From contig JAZKJV010006038.1 in NCBI GenBank assembly GCA_037367405.1, positions 372,001-436,000 of the forward strand: a DNA stretch of 64,000 bases. Direction: 5' to 3'. Shown here piece after piece: positions 23,136-34,422 of the stretch; the stretch's first letter is position 1; each line of letters opens with the position of its first letter. The translations under genes and the position numbers were made by a program. The notes below the pieces were generated by a model. It was not told the origin of the DNA, did no database searches, and saw only the letters and a program-made list of their open reading frames with translations. The stretch comes from Ottelia alismoides. Its lineage: Eukaryota; Streptophyta; Magnoliopsida; Alismatales; Hydrocharitaceae.

Positions 23136-23485
23136 CCCCCCTATACTTAGCTTGAGCTATGTCCTCAAAGATCGAAGAGAAAAACAAAGACATAACTCGT
23201 ACTGAGTATAGAGAAGTCGAAAGAATAAGGAATGAATGAATGAGCAGTTTACCGTCCCCCCTATACTTAGGATCAAGTAATCCTAAGTATAGCAGGTTGT
23301 ACAAAAAGCAGGGAGGGTCAAGGGTGAGAATACACAGATCGTACTCGGAATGTCTCCCCCTATACTTAGGGTAAGATACTCCTAAGTATAGACAAGAAGA
23401 GGAGACAATGGAGAGGATCAAAGAATAGAAGAACTCGAGGTGCACATTCCCCCTATACTTAGGACAAAGTGCGTCCTAAGTATAG
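23136..23485 (-). repeat. Four stem-loop modules with polypurine-tract-like ends
   Basis: Arms are 23141-23150/23202-23211 (long loop, imperfect), 23261-23272/23281-23292 (12 bp, 8-base loop), 23360-23370/23381-23391 (11 bp) and 23453-23465/23473-23485 (13 bp, 7-base loop). Each uses CTATACTTAG and its complement. In element sense each stem is followed by a run of at least four G, giving AAGTATAGGGGG, close to the true PPT. The array begins about 55 bases after the pol stop. The second element has the same four modules at 55846-56195. Confidence 0.85.
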
Positions 23486-23538
23486 AAAATTGTCAAAAAG
23501 GATAGCACCTTTCGATAAAATAGAAGAGAAGAAGAAAA

Positions 23539-23895
23539 TCAGATGAACAATTTTTGAGGTACAGTGTCTGAATCTTCGGATGTTGTGGAGATGTCGTCAT
23601 GGTGCAGAAGCTGGATAGAATCGACAACTGCCAAGAATGTATCTGGTTCGAGGTAACGCTTTAGGAGTTGACCGTTGACGACGAATGGTTGTGCGTCAGG
23701 AGACAATTCTGATATGGCAATGCTTCCATTGTCACGTACTTCACGAACTTGAAATGGCCCTGTCCATTTACTCTTTAATTTGCCCAGGAATATCCGCAAC
23801 TTTGCATCAAATAGCCACACCTTCTGTCCAACTTCAAAGGTCTTTCGTCTGATGTGCCGATCATGCCAGCATTTCACTTTGTCCTTGTACATCAA
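23539..23895 (-). pseudogene. Athila integrase C-terminal tail, frameshifted from INT
   Basis: 118 codons starting MMYKDKVKCWHDRHI, with KVWLFDAKLRIFLGKLKSKWTGPF and a basic/aromatic core typical of the domain after the gypsy integrase core, ending at a stop before the stem-loop array. A one-base frameshift near 23930-23940 separates it from the upstream INT ORF. The second element's homologous segment is 56325-56585 (VWLFDARLRLFPWKLQSKWKGPY). Confidence 0.85.
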
Positions 23896-25040
23896 TGTGT
23901 TATCGTATGCATAGTCTCGGAATTCCAGAGTCTGTTCAGATCATCCTTTCTTTTCTGACCACTTTTTCGTGAGTCCAAATTGCACATGTTGATTGCCCAT
24001 AAAGACTTGTGAATTAATTCGACGGGCAGATGGAACGGTTTCCCATACACAAGACGATAGGGAGACATACCCAAGGGGGACTTGTAGGCGGTTCTGTAAG
24101 CCCAGAGAACTGAGTCCAAGAGTTGAGACCAGTTCTTTCTATCCGACCGTACAAGTTTCTGCAAGATTGTCTTAATTTCTCTGTTCGACAATTCGGCCAT
24201 GCCATTGGTCTGAGGATGGTAAGGAGATGCGACATGATGGTGGATGTCGTACTCCTTCGTTAGTTTCTTGACCTCTTTGTTGATAAAATGGCTACCCCCA
24301 TCTGATATGAGAATTTTTGGTATCCCGAACCGCAAAATGATATTCTTCTTCAATAACTGACACACTGTTCGACTATCGGCGGCTCGAGCGGGAATAGCTT
24401 CAACCCAACGACTCACGTAATCGACGGCAAGAAGGATGTGCTCAAAACCTTGACTGTTAGGGAAAGGTCCCATGAAATCAATGTCCCATGCATCGAAAAC
24501 ATCTGCTATCTGAATGATTTTTAGGGGCATCGAATATTTCGCAGTGAGTGTACCCTTCAGTCTCTGACAATCAATGCATTGTTTGACAAATTCTGCTGCA
24601 TCCTTGAATAATGTGGGCCACCAGAAGCCGCATTGAAGTACCTTGGCTATCGTACGGTCTCCAGAGTGATGTCCACCAGATTCGAGCGAGTGGCAATGCT
24701 CGAGGACACTATAATGCTCCTCCTGAGGAATGCACTGGCGCCAAATACAATCTGCTCCTTCCCGGAATAAAAGAGGATCCTCCCATTGGTAGAAACAAAT
24801 GGTCGACATAAATTTGTTCTTTTGATTCTTCGTCCAATCCGATGGTGTTACCCCCGAGGCGAGGTAATTGACTATATCAACATACCAAGGGAGCGAATCC
24901 ACTGCTAAAATTGATTCATCAGGAAAGGTTTCTGTGATGGGTGCATTATTCAGAGGAGGCTCTTGCTGCTCAATTCTGGAGAGATGGTCTGCTACCACAT
25001 TCTGGACTCCAGGCTTGTCTTTGATTTCCAAATCAAATTC
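23892..25040 (-). pseudogene. Athila integrase
   Basis: About 380 codons, in frame with the RT-RNase H ORF but separated from it by one TAG (25043-25041). An N-terminal linker has VADHLSRIEQQEP. The HHCC zinc region has HCHSLESGGHHSG and CIDC. The catalytic core has D in WDIDFMGPFP, D in ISDGGSHF and E in MAELSNREIK. Then come LLDSVLWAYRTAYKSPLGMSPYRLVYGK and FHLPVELIHKSLWA. The domain order and the LWAYRTAYKSP / HLPVE motifs are Athila-like. The core residues are intact, so the lesions in this copy lie at its edges. Confidence 0.92.
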
Positions 25041-26537
25041 CTAGAGGAGAAGGATCCATCGAATCAGTCTCGACTTGGCATCCTTCTTCTGCTGTAGATA
25101 CCGGATAGCAGAGTGGTCTATAAAAATGGTGACTTTCGATCCAAGCCAATAGGATCTGAACTTCTCGAGGGCGAAAACCATAGCCAGCAACTCTTTCTCT
25201 GTCACAGTGTAATTTCTTTGCGCCTCATCTAATGTTTTGCTAGCGTAGTGAATAGCATAGGGCGCCTTTTCTTTCCTCTGTCCAAGAACAGCCCCGACTG
25301 CAAAGTCTGATGCATCAGTCATGATCTCAAAGTGAAGAGACCAGTCCGGAGGCTGTAGGATTGGAGCCTGAGTGATAAGCTCCTTTAGGTGATTGAAGGC
25401 AAGGAGCACATGATCATCAACGTTAAATTCTGTCTCCTTGCATAAGAGTTCAGTCAAAGGTCGGGCGATGCGGCTAAAGTCCTTAATGAATCGTCTGTAA
25501 AGACCCATATACCCCAGGAATGACCTTATATTTTTGACTGACTGAGGTGGCTCCAGATTGGCAATAATGTCCACCTTTGTCTGGTCGACTTCCATGCCAC
25601 GTTTGGAAATGACATGACCCAGCACAATGCCTTCGGTGACCATAAAGTGGCTCTTTTCCCATGAAAGCACTAAATTGACTTCACTGCATTTCCGAAGCAC
25701 TTTGTCTAGGTGCTCAAGACAAGAATCAAAACTATCATCATAGACTGAGAAGTCGTCCATGAATACCTCGAGAAAACTGCCGACCATCTCGGCGAAAACT
25801 GCTAGCATGCATCTTTGGAATGTTGCAGGTGCATTGCATAATCCAAAGGGCATCCTCTTGAAGGCATATGTGCCGAACGGGCAAGTGAAGGTAGTCTTCT
25901 CTTGATCTTCGGGGGCTATTGCCACTTGGTTGTACCCGGAATACCCATCCAAAAAGCAGAAGAACTCCTTGCCTGCTAGTCTCTCCAGAACTTGATCAAT
26001 GAATGGCAAGGGGAAGTGGTCCTTCTTAGTTGCTGCATTAAGCCGGCGGTAGTCAACACACACCCGCCAGGATGTTGGTACCCGAGTGGATATTTCCTCT
26101 CCTTTGTCATTGGTAACCACAATAAGCTTGGATTTCTTCGGAACAACATGCAGTGGGCTTACCCATTTTGAATCGGAGATGGGATAGATGAAGCCTGCTT
26201 CACACCATTTCGTTATTTCTTTCACGACGACGTCCCGGAGGTTTGGGTTCAAGCTTCTTTGGAATTCGCAGGACGGCTTGGCGTCTTCTTCCAGATAGAT
26301 GTGATGCGAACACAAAGCTGGATTTATCCCTCGGAGATCATATACGCACCAACCAAGTGCCTTGCAGTTCTTTTCAAGAACCTCGATAAGACGAGATTCC
26401 TGATCCGAGTTCAGCCTGCTGCTGATGATGACCGGATACATGTGTTCTTCACCCGCAAGGAAAGCATACTTCAGACCTGCAGGAAGTGGCTTGAGTTCTG
26501 GTTTTGACCTGTCCAACTTGTTGGTCACTTCAGACAC
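25041..26537 (-). pseudogene. Athila reverse transcriptase and RNase H
   Basis: A 498-codon open stretch. RT motifs in order are [58 protein letters not shown], the active site [20 protein letters not shown], and [16 protein letters not shown]. RNase H follows with [37 protein letters not shown] and IDHSAIRYL. It ends at a TAG at 25043-25041, after which the same frame continues into the integrase. A frameshift near 26545-26555 separates it from the protease frame. RT itself looks complete and uninterrupted. Confidence 0.93.
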
Positions 26538-26544
26538 TATGCTG

Positions 26545-27301
26545 GTGTAGGAAGTATTTCTTTGAGGGGGTTACCATCCTCAGCATTCTGTTGAGATCCG
26601 GTTGAGGTGCCGAACGGTTCTGCGCTAGGCTCCTTGTGTTCGGTCTGTAGTGAATACCCTGGCTTAAAAAGATGCGCCTGCATCTGAGAATCTGTCTCCT
26701 AAGAATCATCGGAGCATAAGGTAACCGTGCTTTCCAAGTCCTCCTCAAGAGTGAGGATTTCTCGGGTCCATGAATCATTCATTGACAGGGATGAGTCTCT
26801 GATCTCTGCAACAAAGTCACAGTCTGCTTCTGATGTTGCACGGCTCTCATCAATCGTGGCGTTCGGCTCTCTGGTCATGCTTATAGTGATCTGCTTGTTG
26901 TTCGAGCTAAAAGTGATCTTGCCAGACCCGTAATCAACCACGGCACCTGAGGTACGCAAGAATGGTAGGCCGAGGATGATCGGGGTCTGGAGTAGAGGGG
27001 CGGTCGAGTCCATATCAAGGACTACAAAATCAACTGGGAAGTGCATATCCCGCGCCTTAACTACAACGTCTTCCAGCAAACCCCGGGGCCGCTTGATGGA
27101 TCGGTCAGCGAACTGGAGGATCATTCGTGTCTGCTTAAGCGGACCCAGCCCAAATTCTTGCGGTATTGATGATGGCAAGAGGTTGATGGAAGACCCGCTG
27201 TCGAGGAGAGTGCGCTCGAAGACTTGATCAAAAATCTCACAACTGATAAGAGGTGCTCCGAGTGTCTTGTTTCTTCTGTGGGAGGTTGCTGATAGCTGCA
27301 A
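26545..27301 (-). pseudogene. Athila protease and acidic linker
   Basis: The aspartic protease signature LLDSGSSINLLPSS is followed by LQFADRSIKRPRGLLEDVVVK, FPVDFVVLDMDS and PIILGLPFLRTSGAVVD, all characteristic of Athila protease. An acidic tail (LTLEEDLESTVTLCSDDS) ends at a TAG at 26701-26699. The same frame then continues through an unconserved linker until the frameshift into RT near 26550. Its N-terminus overlaps the preceding ORF in another frame, so a further frameshift lies near 27255. Confidence 0.88.
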
Positions 27302-28517
27302 CAGTGGCCTTGGAGAGCACGTGCTTTTCTACATCTCTGCGTCTGTTTTCACATGTCGGGAGACGTTTGTTGGTGCATGCCTCCTTCAAGCCCTTTTTCA
27401 CCGCGGGCATGTATTTCATGGCCTTGATTAATGGCATTTCTAGTGTTAAATTGTCTAGAATTTCCACAACTCCAGGATCAGACAATGCATTTTTTCGTTT
27501 TGCATTTTTTTTGGATTTTTCTATTGCATGAGGAAAAGGAATATGTACATCCCTAGCAGGAAAAACAGAGTTCTTATTTACATCAAAATTATCGCCCACA
27601 GAATGTTGTACATCCGGATTACAAAAAGGAGTACACACTGGATCTTGACATGCTGGTGCTGATGGGCGAGCAAAAGGTGAGGCATCTGTGTCGTCAGCTG
27701 GTGAGGCATTGGCTGCTGGCGGCTCCTCCAATGCAGGTTTGGTTGTGCTTTGACGGCACCCCTCTTTTGTTCTTTTTGTTTTTTGCTGATTTTTTTGTGA
27801 TTTTTGTTGGTGAAGACAGTGGTGGCTGACAGCAGGAGTGGCTTCTCCTTCTTCTTCCTCCTCACCCGCCCTTGTAAGTGGCACGGTTGATGCAGAAGAT
27901 GGCGATCCACCTGGTTCTTTATTCTCCCCATTCTTGATAGCAGGTGGGAGCAAGGCCCTACCGCTCCTGAGAGTGACAGCATTATTATCATTTTCCGACT
28001 CTACAGACGTAGACAGGACATCACATTCTACCTTCTCTCTCTTTTTGGAGCTATTGGGGTTGGCTTCGACCTGAGCTGGAATGGTGGTCTTGGTGGTAGT
28101 CAGCTCATCGAGCCTCTTGGTCATATCTGCTAGCCCTTTGACAAGTTGGGCCAAGCAATCCATGGTCGGGTTTACTGGAGTTGCCTCGGTGGATTCAGCG
28201 TGCAGACCACGCTGTTGTTGCATATGCTGGTGCTGAGGCTGTTGTTGGTAGTGCTGAGGTGGTGCAGGAAGCTGAAGCTGCTGATAAGAAGGGGGAGGAT
28301 ACTGTTGATACTGCTGAGGTGGAGCAGTTGCATACTGATGGAAAGGTTGTGGGTGACGATATGGTTGCTGCTGATACTGTTGACTCTGCCTCCATTGATT
28401 TGCATACTGGATAGGCTGATGAGACGGTGGCGGCGGCTGTGAGGACTGCCCAAAACGACCACCCTGAGGCTGGTGGTATTGCTGGTTGGCTGGTGGCTGA
28501 CCCTGAGGTTGTCCCAT
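27237..28517 (-). pseudogene. Athila gag C-terminal Q/P-rich and linker region
   Basis: About 426 open codons. A Gln/Pro/Tyr-rich first 110 residues is followed by a segment with LAQLVKGLADMTKRLDEL, then NAVTLRSGRALLPP (the TLRSG motif is typical of Athila gag), a low-complexity acidic/basic stretch, and VHIPFPHAIEKSKKNAKRK...MPLIKAMKYMPAVKKGLKE, the conserved block before the Athila protease. No CCHC zinc knuckle is seen. It is out of frame with both the upstream gag ORF and the protease. Confidence 0.82.
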
Positions 28518-29902
28518 AGGACTGGTCGGCTATGCTTCGTGACTCCATACCCTGTTCACTTCCTGAACCAGGGGTGGTGGTGGGAATACCGAATCAGATC
28601 CTGATACAAACTCTGGTTGTTACACAACCATCTGCTGCTGCAGCTGGCCCTGGTCGGGTGCCTGCACGTAGTACACGTGCTGGACTGCCGGTGGCTGCTG
28701 GCTCGGCTGAGGCTGATGTAGCGGTTGTTGCTCGTCTTTCCTCTCAACTGGAGCTTCTAATGGTGCTGCTGACTGAACAGAATTGATGGTGCCCACCAGC
28801 AGTTCTAGCTCCTTGGTGATCTGATCAAGCTTGTCAAGGTTCTGAGTCCTCTTTTCGATCATCGAAAGTTTTTCGAGATCCTGTGATCGTTTTTCAATAA
28901 TATCAACCTTCGAGAGATGGCCCCCGATGATGCTGAGGTTGGAGCTCTCATCTCTCTCCGTCTCTCGGGACGCTGCCATGCGTACTTGTTTCTGGAGGAT
29001 CTGGGGCTGCTTCTGGTATGCTTTTGATGAAGAGAGGGTAGCCTCTCCTTCGGCCATTTCTTCGAATATCTGCCAGACTACATCTTCATCCTTGTTAAAG
29101 TGTGAACCCCCACAAGCTGCGTCAACAAGCCTTTGGCTCTCAATATTCAGGCCCCAAAGAAGTGTTGGACCAAACTGGTCTTCGGGATCTCATGATGGGG
29201 ACATTTCTCCTGCAGATCGGTGAATCTCTCTCAGGCTTCGTGTATGGATTCTTGTGCCCCTTGGGAGAAGTTGCTGATACGTGCTCGCATCTGGTTGAGC
29301 CGGCCGAGAGGATAATATTTGTGCAGGAAGGCGGACTTCAGTTCCTCCCAGGTGGTTACAACCTTCCCCAGATGGTTGACCCAATAAAGGGCCTTGTCTT
29401 GCAGGCTGAAGGGGAATGCCATCATTTTTGACAATGTCCAGAGGGACATTCGGATAGTGAGTAGTTCGGCAGATGCGTGAGAATTGCTGCAGGTGGATAT
29501 ATGGCTCTTCATTGGTGTTTCCATGGAAAGCAGGAAGAAGAGCGAGGAACTGGGGTTTCAGCTCAAAGTGAGCATGCACCGGTGGGATGACGATCCACTC
29601 GGTCATCTGGTTGTCTCCAGGATTATAGGTTTCCTTTAGTGTAGGCTTTGGTCCCCTATTTTCTGGCTCTTTGTCGTCATCAAGTGGACCACCACCTTCT
29701 CGTCTGCCTCCTCCTCCCTCGGCTCTGTTCATCACATCATTAAGCATATCCTGAAAAGCGGTCTGTGCTAGGGCTTGCTCTGTCAGCTGCTGTTGGATTG
29801 CCTGGATAGATGCTAATAGTTGTGCATTAACTTGATTCTGATCTGCAACTGTCCTTCTTATTGGGGTGGCTGCTGAGCCTTGCCCTTTCCTTGAGGAGCC
29901 AT
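28518..29902 (-). pseudogene. Athila gag, broken
   Basis: A likely start ATG is at 29902-29900 (MAPQGKGKAQQ), about 570 bases from the nested solo LTR. The retrotransposon gag domain is split over frames: HFELKPQFLALLPAFHGN (about 29570) in one frame, then FPFSLQDKALYWVNHLG and TWEELKSAFLHKYYP in another. A TGA at 29233-29231 falls where the family usually has Trp, and another frameshift lies near 29155. The segment 29057-28620 is a predicted coiled coil (SKVDIIEKRSQDLEKLSMIE) followed by a Gln-rich tail. At least four lesions make it non-functional. Confidence 0.8.
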
Positions 29903-30469
29903 GTAAGGGTCTGAGTCAGACGAAATGAATTCCGGAGTAGAAGCCAGGGCTCAGTCTGCCCTTTTATCTGCAGAACGAGAGAATCCTAATCAGACCACTT
30001 GCAATATTGTTCAGCTGTCATGATAATTTTGGAGTTAAGGTCAACCCCAACATGTTGTGAACGGAACAAGATGTAGATTGTAATCGACTTCCATTCACAA
30101 CGGCGAAGGTGGGACAAAAGTGATCTTTGTTTATTGGGTGGTCAAAAGGAGGGTAGAAGACGAGGAGTCTGGAGATCGATCCGCAAAGTCCAGATCGGGT
30201 TCTCGGGAATCGCCTCGAATTTATTGGCAGAATAGAGTCCATGGAATCGATGTGAGTATCGGCAGGGTCCCGACGGAAACCATCCATGGATCGATTTCAC
30301 AAAGCAAGAGAGGATTGGATGTTGGAGGAAGGATACGATGGTCAACGAGGAGTGAAAAGGAGTGCAAAACAGTAGAACAGCTCAAACTGAGTGGGGGTCA
30401 AAAGGGAGTGACACCACAAAATTTGCGCAAAGGCGGGGACTTGATCTTTGAACCTTAATCTAGATCCAT
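29903..30469 (-). other. Athila 5' leader, part adjacent to gag
   Basis: No credible ORF. The small ORFs at 30018, 30120, 30142 and 30342 overlap one another on both strands without recognisable motifs. The leader continues beyond the nested solo LTR at 34423. TCCAT at 30465-30469 is the left TSD of that solo LTR. Confidence 0.65.
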
Positions 30470-33400
30470 TGATGAATGGGAATTCGCCGAGGTCGTATCT
30501 TTCTACAAGGCGGATCGACAGTCGCTGAGTTGACCTCAGACGGAATCCCCAATCGATCAACAATTAACCCACAATAAATATATGCAATGAATATCCAAAA
30601 ATGTGGAGTTAAAATTTATTATAATTCTACATGTAAATGTGTGTAGGTGTAAGTACAGGTAGAGGTCGAACACTGGGAGGCGAAGGGAATGTACGTGATG
30701 TATAATTTATTCAATCCATTGTTCATATCCATTTATTGTTTCTGTGGGTTTTTGATTTTATAAATTTTTATTATTATTTTTTTTATATTTTTTTATTTTG
30801 TTTTGATATTATCATTTTTTTATATTTTTACTTATATAATATAGTTATATATATGTAGATATATGTATAAGAAGAGAGAGAGAGAAGTAACACCATATAT
30901 GTATGTATATATATATATATCTAGATAAATCTAAATACTTAACATAAATAGATATTAAATATACATATATATAGGTATTTTTGTTTTTGATATTTTTTTC
31001 TAAATTTTTTTTGTTATTTTTCAAGAATATTTCTAATTTTTTTATTTTTAATTTCAAAAATGTCCTTAATGTAGGACTAATTACATAGCCGAATATAATT
31101 TGGGTTTTAAAATTATAAAATAAACTCCAAAATTACCCAAATTAATTTTAATGCATTATAATAAAAGATAGATAATTATAAAAGAGAAAAACATATTTTT
31201 GGGAGTTTTTAAGGATTTTTCTATTTTTTTGTTAGATTTTGGAGCTTTCTGATATTTTTATTTTTTTTTCATATTTTTAGGGTTTTTCAATTTCTGACCT
31301 CAATATAGATATAAATATACCCTATATAATTCTTTTGGGATTTTTCAAAAACATTTTATAACTTTTTGTATTTTATAATTTAGACAGTACAAAAATGGCT
31401 CCTTTTTCATTTTTAATAATTAGGAAAAATGCAAATAAATGTGAAATAAAATATGAGCATGCAAGAACATCACATGAAACATCTACCCTAATTTTTCTGG
31501 ATTTTTAGAAGCACCATAGGTATTTTTAATAAATAGATAAAATACACAAAAATAATAGAGCCTGGCAGGGGCATTTTTACAAATAAAATAAGTACCAGGG
31601 ACATGGGTGCAAAAATACCTACAGAAATAAACATTTATTTAAACTTTTGGGGCTATTTTACAATTTACAAAACCCGCCAGGGTTCGAGTGCAATTTTCAC
31701 GCGCCTCACGTGGGACTGCACGTGAGGCGCGGAAGGACCTATTTGTAATTCTCAGAAACTCAGGGGACCTTTAGAAAAAATGACATTTTATTTACAACGT
31801 GCAATTTATTTTACAGTATTAAAAATTAAATACAAAAAGTGCGGGGGTTGTATATGCAATTTACCCCAACAGGCGCTTCATCCGACGGTTGATCTTCGTC
31901 CACTAATCCACGTGACGCCTCTACGTGGGCCGATGATGGTTCGCGATCCACGGTTAGGATTATATCTCCAAAGGGATCTGACGGTCTGAACGCCGAGGGA
32001 TCGGACGGCTGTGATTCAACCTGGGCCTTCGTCTTCATCCAACGGCTGGGAGCTCACATTCAAGAACAGGGAAGCAAGTTCGTCGGGGCGAACTTCTTCC
32101 GACCAGATCTCGCTCCTCTGCCGGTCTTCGCTGCACCTGAAGGTCCCAAAATCTTCCTGGAGGGTTGCTCTATCGTCTGGAGGTGTTGGATCGGCCGGAG
32201 GCATGCTGGAGCGCCGCCACGAGCTCAGGGAAGAAACTGAGCTCCAGGTACCTCCGCCAGCTTGTGAATCGCCTCCTGGTGCTTTTTAACGCACCTGACC
32301 TGCACAGGAAGACCATATGGCTCGAGGGCTTCACCCTCGACCTGAAATTGAAGCTGTTAGCGCAAAGAATGAGCGAGATGGCGAAGCTCCCGGCGGGCGA
32401 CGGAGCTGGAGCTTTGATTCGCGGATCCAAGCAGGGATCCGGTTGGACAGGGCGGTCTGGAGGTGGAGAAGACGGTAGGGAACGAGATGACGGTGGAAAG
32501 GTGGTCAGAAAACAACGAGGGTACTGTGGAGAAGTCGCCGGAGCTGAGCTCCGGCGAACTTCGAATTACCTAAACTAAGCTAATCTAAGAATCTAAATGC
32601 AAAATAAACGACGAAGATGAAATGCAGGAATGAAAACCTACCTAAAAATAGTAAAGGCGCAGCTCGACTTGGCCGGAGGGCCAAGGAGCAGAACGGCTGC
32701 CGGAGCGCCGCCGTGGGTGCAACCACCACCATCTCCAGCCGATTCAAGGTACCGGCGGCATCCTCCTGTCACGAGGAGCCCACCTGGGACTGAATGCAAG
32801 GAAGAAAATGGGGCGAGGCTGACCAAACTTGGAGAGATGGCGATGGTTCCTTATTTATGCACAAAGAAGCACCCTTATTTGACCGGGCCATAGCGGCTGA
32901 TCGACGATATGTACAAGAGCCCCAGGATCACGGCGAGAATCTCGGATGATCAGAGAATATTTTTCGTGAAGGATTCGAGGGCGATGGGTGAAAGGGACGC
33001 CCATGAAAAAGGGAGGAAAACGGGGGACAAGATGGCTCTGACGGGAATGAGAAGCGCAGGGGGAGTTGACCGGAGGTCAACAGTCCCTGGCTTCTGATTG
33101 GTCCACGTCAGAGCTATCTTGACCTATTTATTTAACATAATAAATGAATTAATTAGATTTTACATATAAAATAAAAAAAAGTTTATAAATTAATGTAGTA
33201 TTTATTTATGATTTTTATTTATTTTTTTGAACTATTTTATTACGGTTTATTAAAATAATGTATTTTTAAGTATATTTATATGTATTTATTTTTATTTTGT
33301 TTATTTTTATTTTATTATTTTAGTTTCTTATTTTATAAATTTATAACTTATTTTTGTGAGTATAAATATATTTTTATTTAATTTTTATGAGTTTATTAAC

Positions 33401-34417
33401 ATTTTTAAATAAATAAGTATATGTATATGTAGGTATACTTATAGGTATTTTACCTATATATTAGATACATTTTAATTTTTAATGAATTTTATTTGTTTTT
33501 ATTTTGGATTTGTATTTTTAATAAGTTATATATAATATGTACATTACCATAAAAATATAGATGAATAAAGAATAAAAGAATAAAATCTCTTTTTATTTAT
33601 ATACATATAGGTAGCATAGGTATTTTGTCTATGAATTTTATAGACTTATTTTATTTTACAAATTCTTTTTGGTTTTCTTGTAATTTCAACATGTACATGT
33701 ATTATATACATTATTTACAAAATTCTAAAAATACAAATTTATAGAAATAATAAATATGGAATAAAATGAATATTTTAATTAGTACTATATACAAGGGGAG
33801 CCAAAAACCTGACTTCTACAGATGAACTCCCAAAATTATGAAACCAAATTTATTAAATAGTTCATGGAAGGCTATATACAATTAAAGGTGAGTTTGGGTG
33901 ATTTGGAGTTTTTATTTGCAAGATATGGGTCTGTGAAGTTGAGATTTTGGCTTTTTATTCTGTGTATAAAATGTACACTGAGTATTATTTTTATACAAAC
34001 TCAATGTTGTAATTTTATTCACATTATTATCTACAACTTTCACGTACAAAGTTTCTGTATTTGATGAATAAATAATTAAGTGCAAAATAGGTGTCACAAA
34101 TGCATAAATGAATGAATAAATAAATGAGGTATTTATTGAATTATTGGCCCTTATCTCCCCCTACTTTATTCCTTGTCGACCAATTCCATGCTGGCCTTGG
34201 TCTCGGGGTTAGGGTCATAAAATATTTGCAATATTTTATTCCTTTTTCTTTTCTTCTCTTTATTCTATAATTTTGGCATTAAAAACCTTATTTTATGTAC
34301 AATTAATACAATGAATCATGAATGCTATTATGTACAAATTGATGCTATTTACATGCATTTGTTGGGGTTTTTAAGGCCAAAATGATAGAATAAAGAATGA
34401 TGAATCGAGATTCATCA
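30470..34417 (-). mobile_element. Nested Athila-type solo LTR inside the leader
   Basis: It starts (plus strand) TGATGAATGGG and ends GATTCATCA, with TCCAT on both sides (30465-30469 and 34418-34422). It is collinear with the host element's LTRs: CAATTAACCCAC near 30565, AGAGGTCGAACAC near 30662, the G-box hairpin (31701-31730), the GC hairpin (32531-32562), the TATA box (about 32855) and TTGTCGACCAATTCCAT near 34175. It is clearly more diverged than those LTRs are from each other, so it comes from a different family member. ORFs in it (32165, 32630) are LTR shadows. Confidence 0.88.
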
Positions 34418-34422
34418 TCCAT

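Larger units (their letters stand above)
20835..23538 (-). other. Non-coding 3' region between pol and the 3' LTR
   Basis: No ORF of note is on the element strand, so there is no env-like gene here. Visible structure includes a stem at 21444-21478, conserved blocks at about 21256-21300 and 21554-21589 shared with the second element (about 54636-54678 and 54956-54990), and a long run of degenerate TTTGCAAA/TTTACAAA motifs at about 22000-22990. Four stem-loops lie at 23136-23485. The ORFs at 22350 and 22584 read through the TTTGCAAA repeats and are artefacts. Confidence 0.75.

Noticed and set aside
23136..23485. CRISPR-like array
   Set aside because: The repeats are hairpins with unequal spacing (93-120 bases) in a plant retroelement, and no cas genes or bacterial context exist.
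20835..23538. Env-like third ORF expected in some Athila elements
   Set aside because: No open frame of meaningful length on the element strand, and no signal peptide or transmembrane pattern. The region is structured non-coding DNA.
28146..28548. Several 77-117 aa ORFs on both strands around 28.2-28.5 kb
   Set aside because: They are shadow frames of the Gln/Pro-rich gag segment, produced by its CAG/CTG-rich codons.
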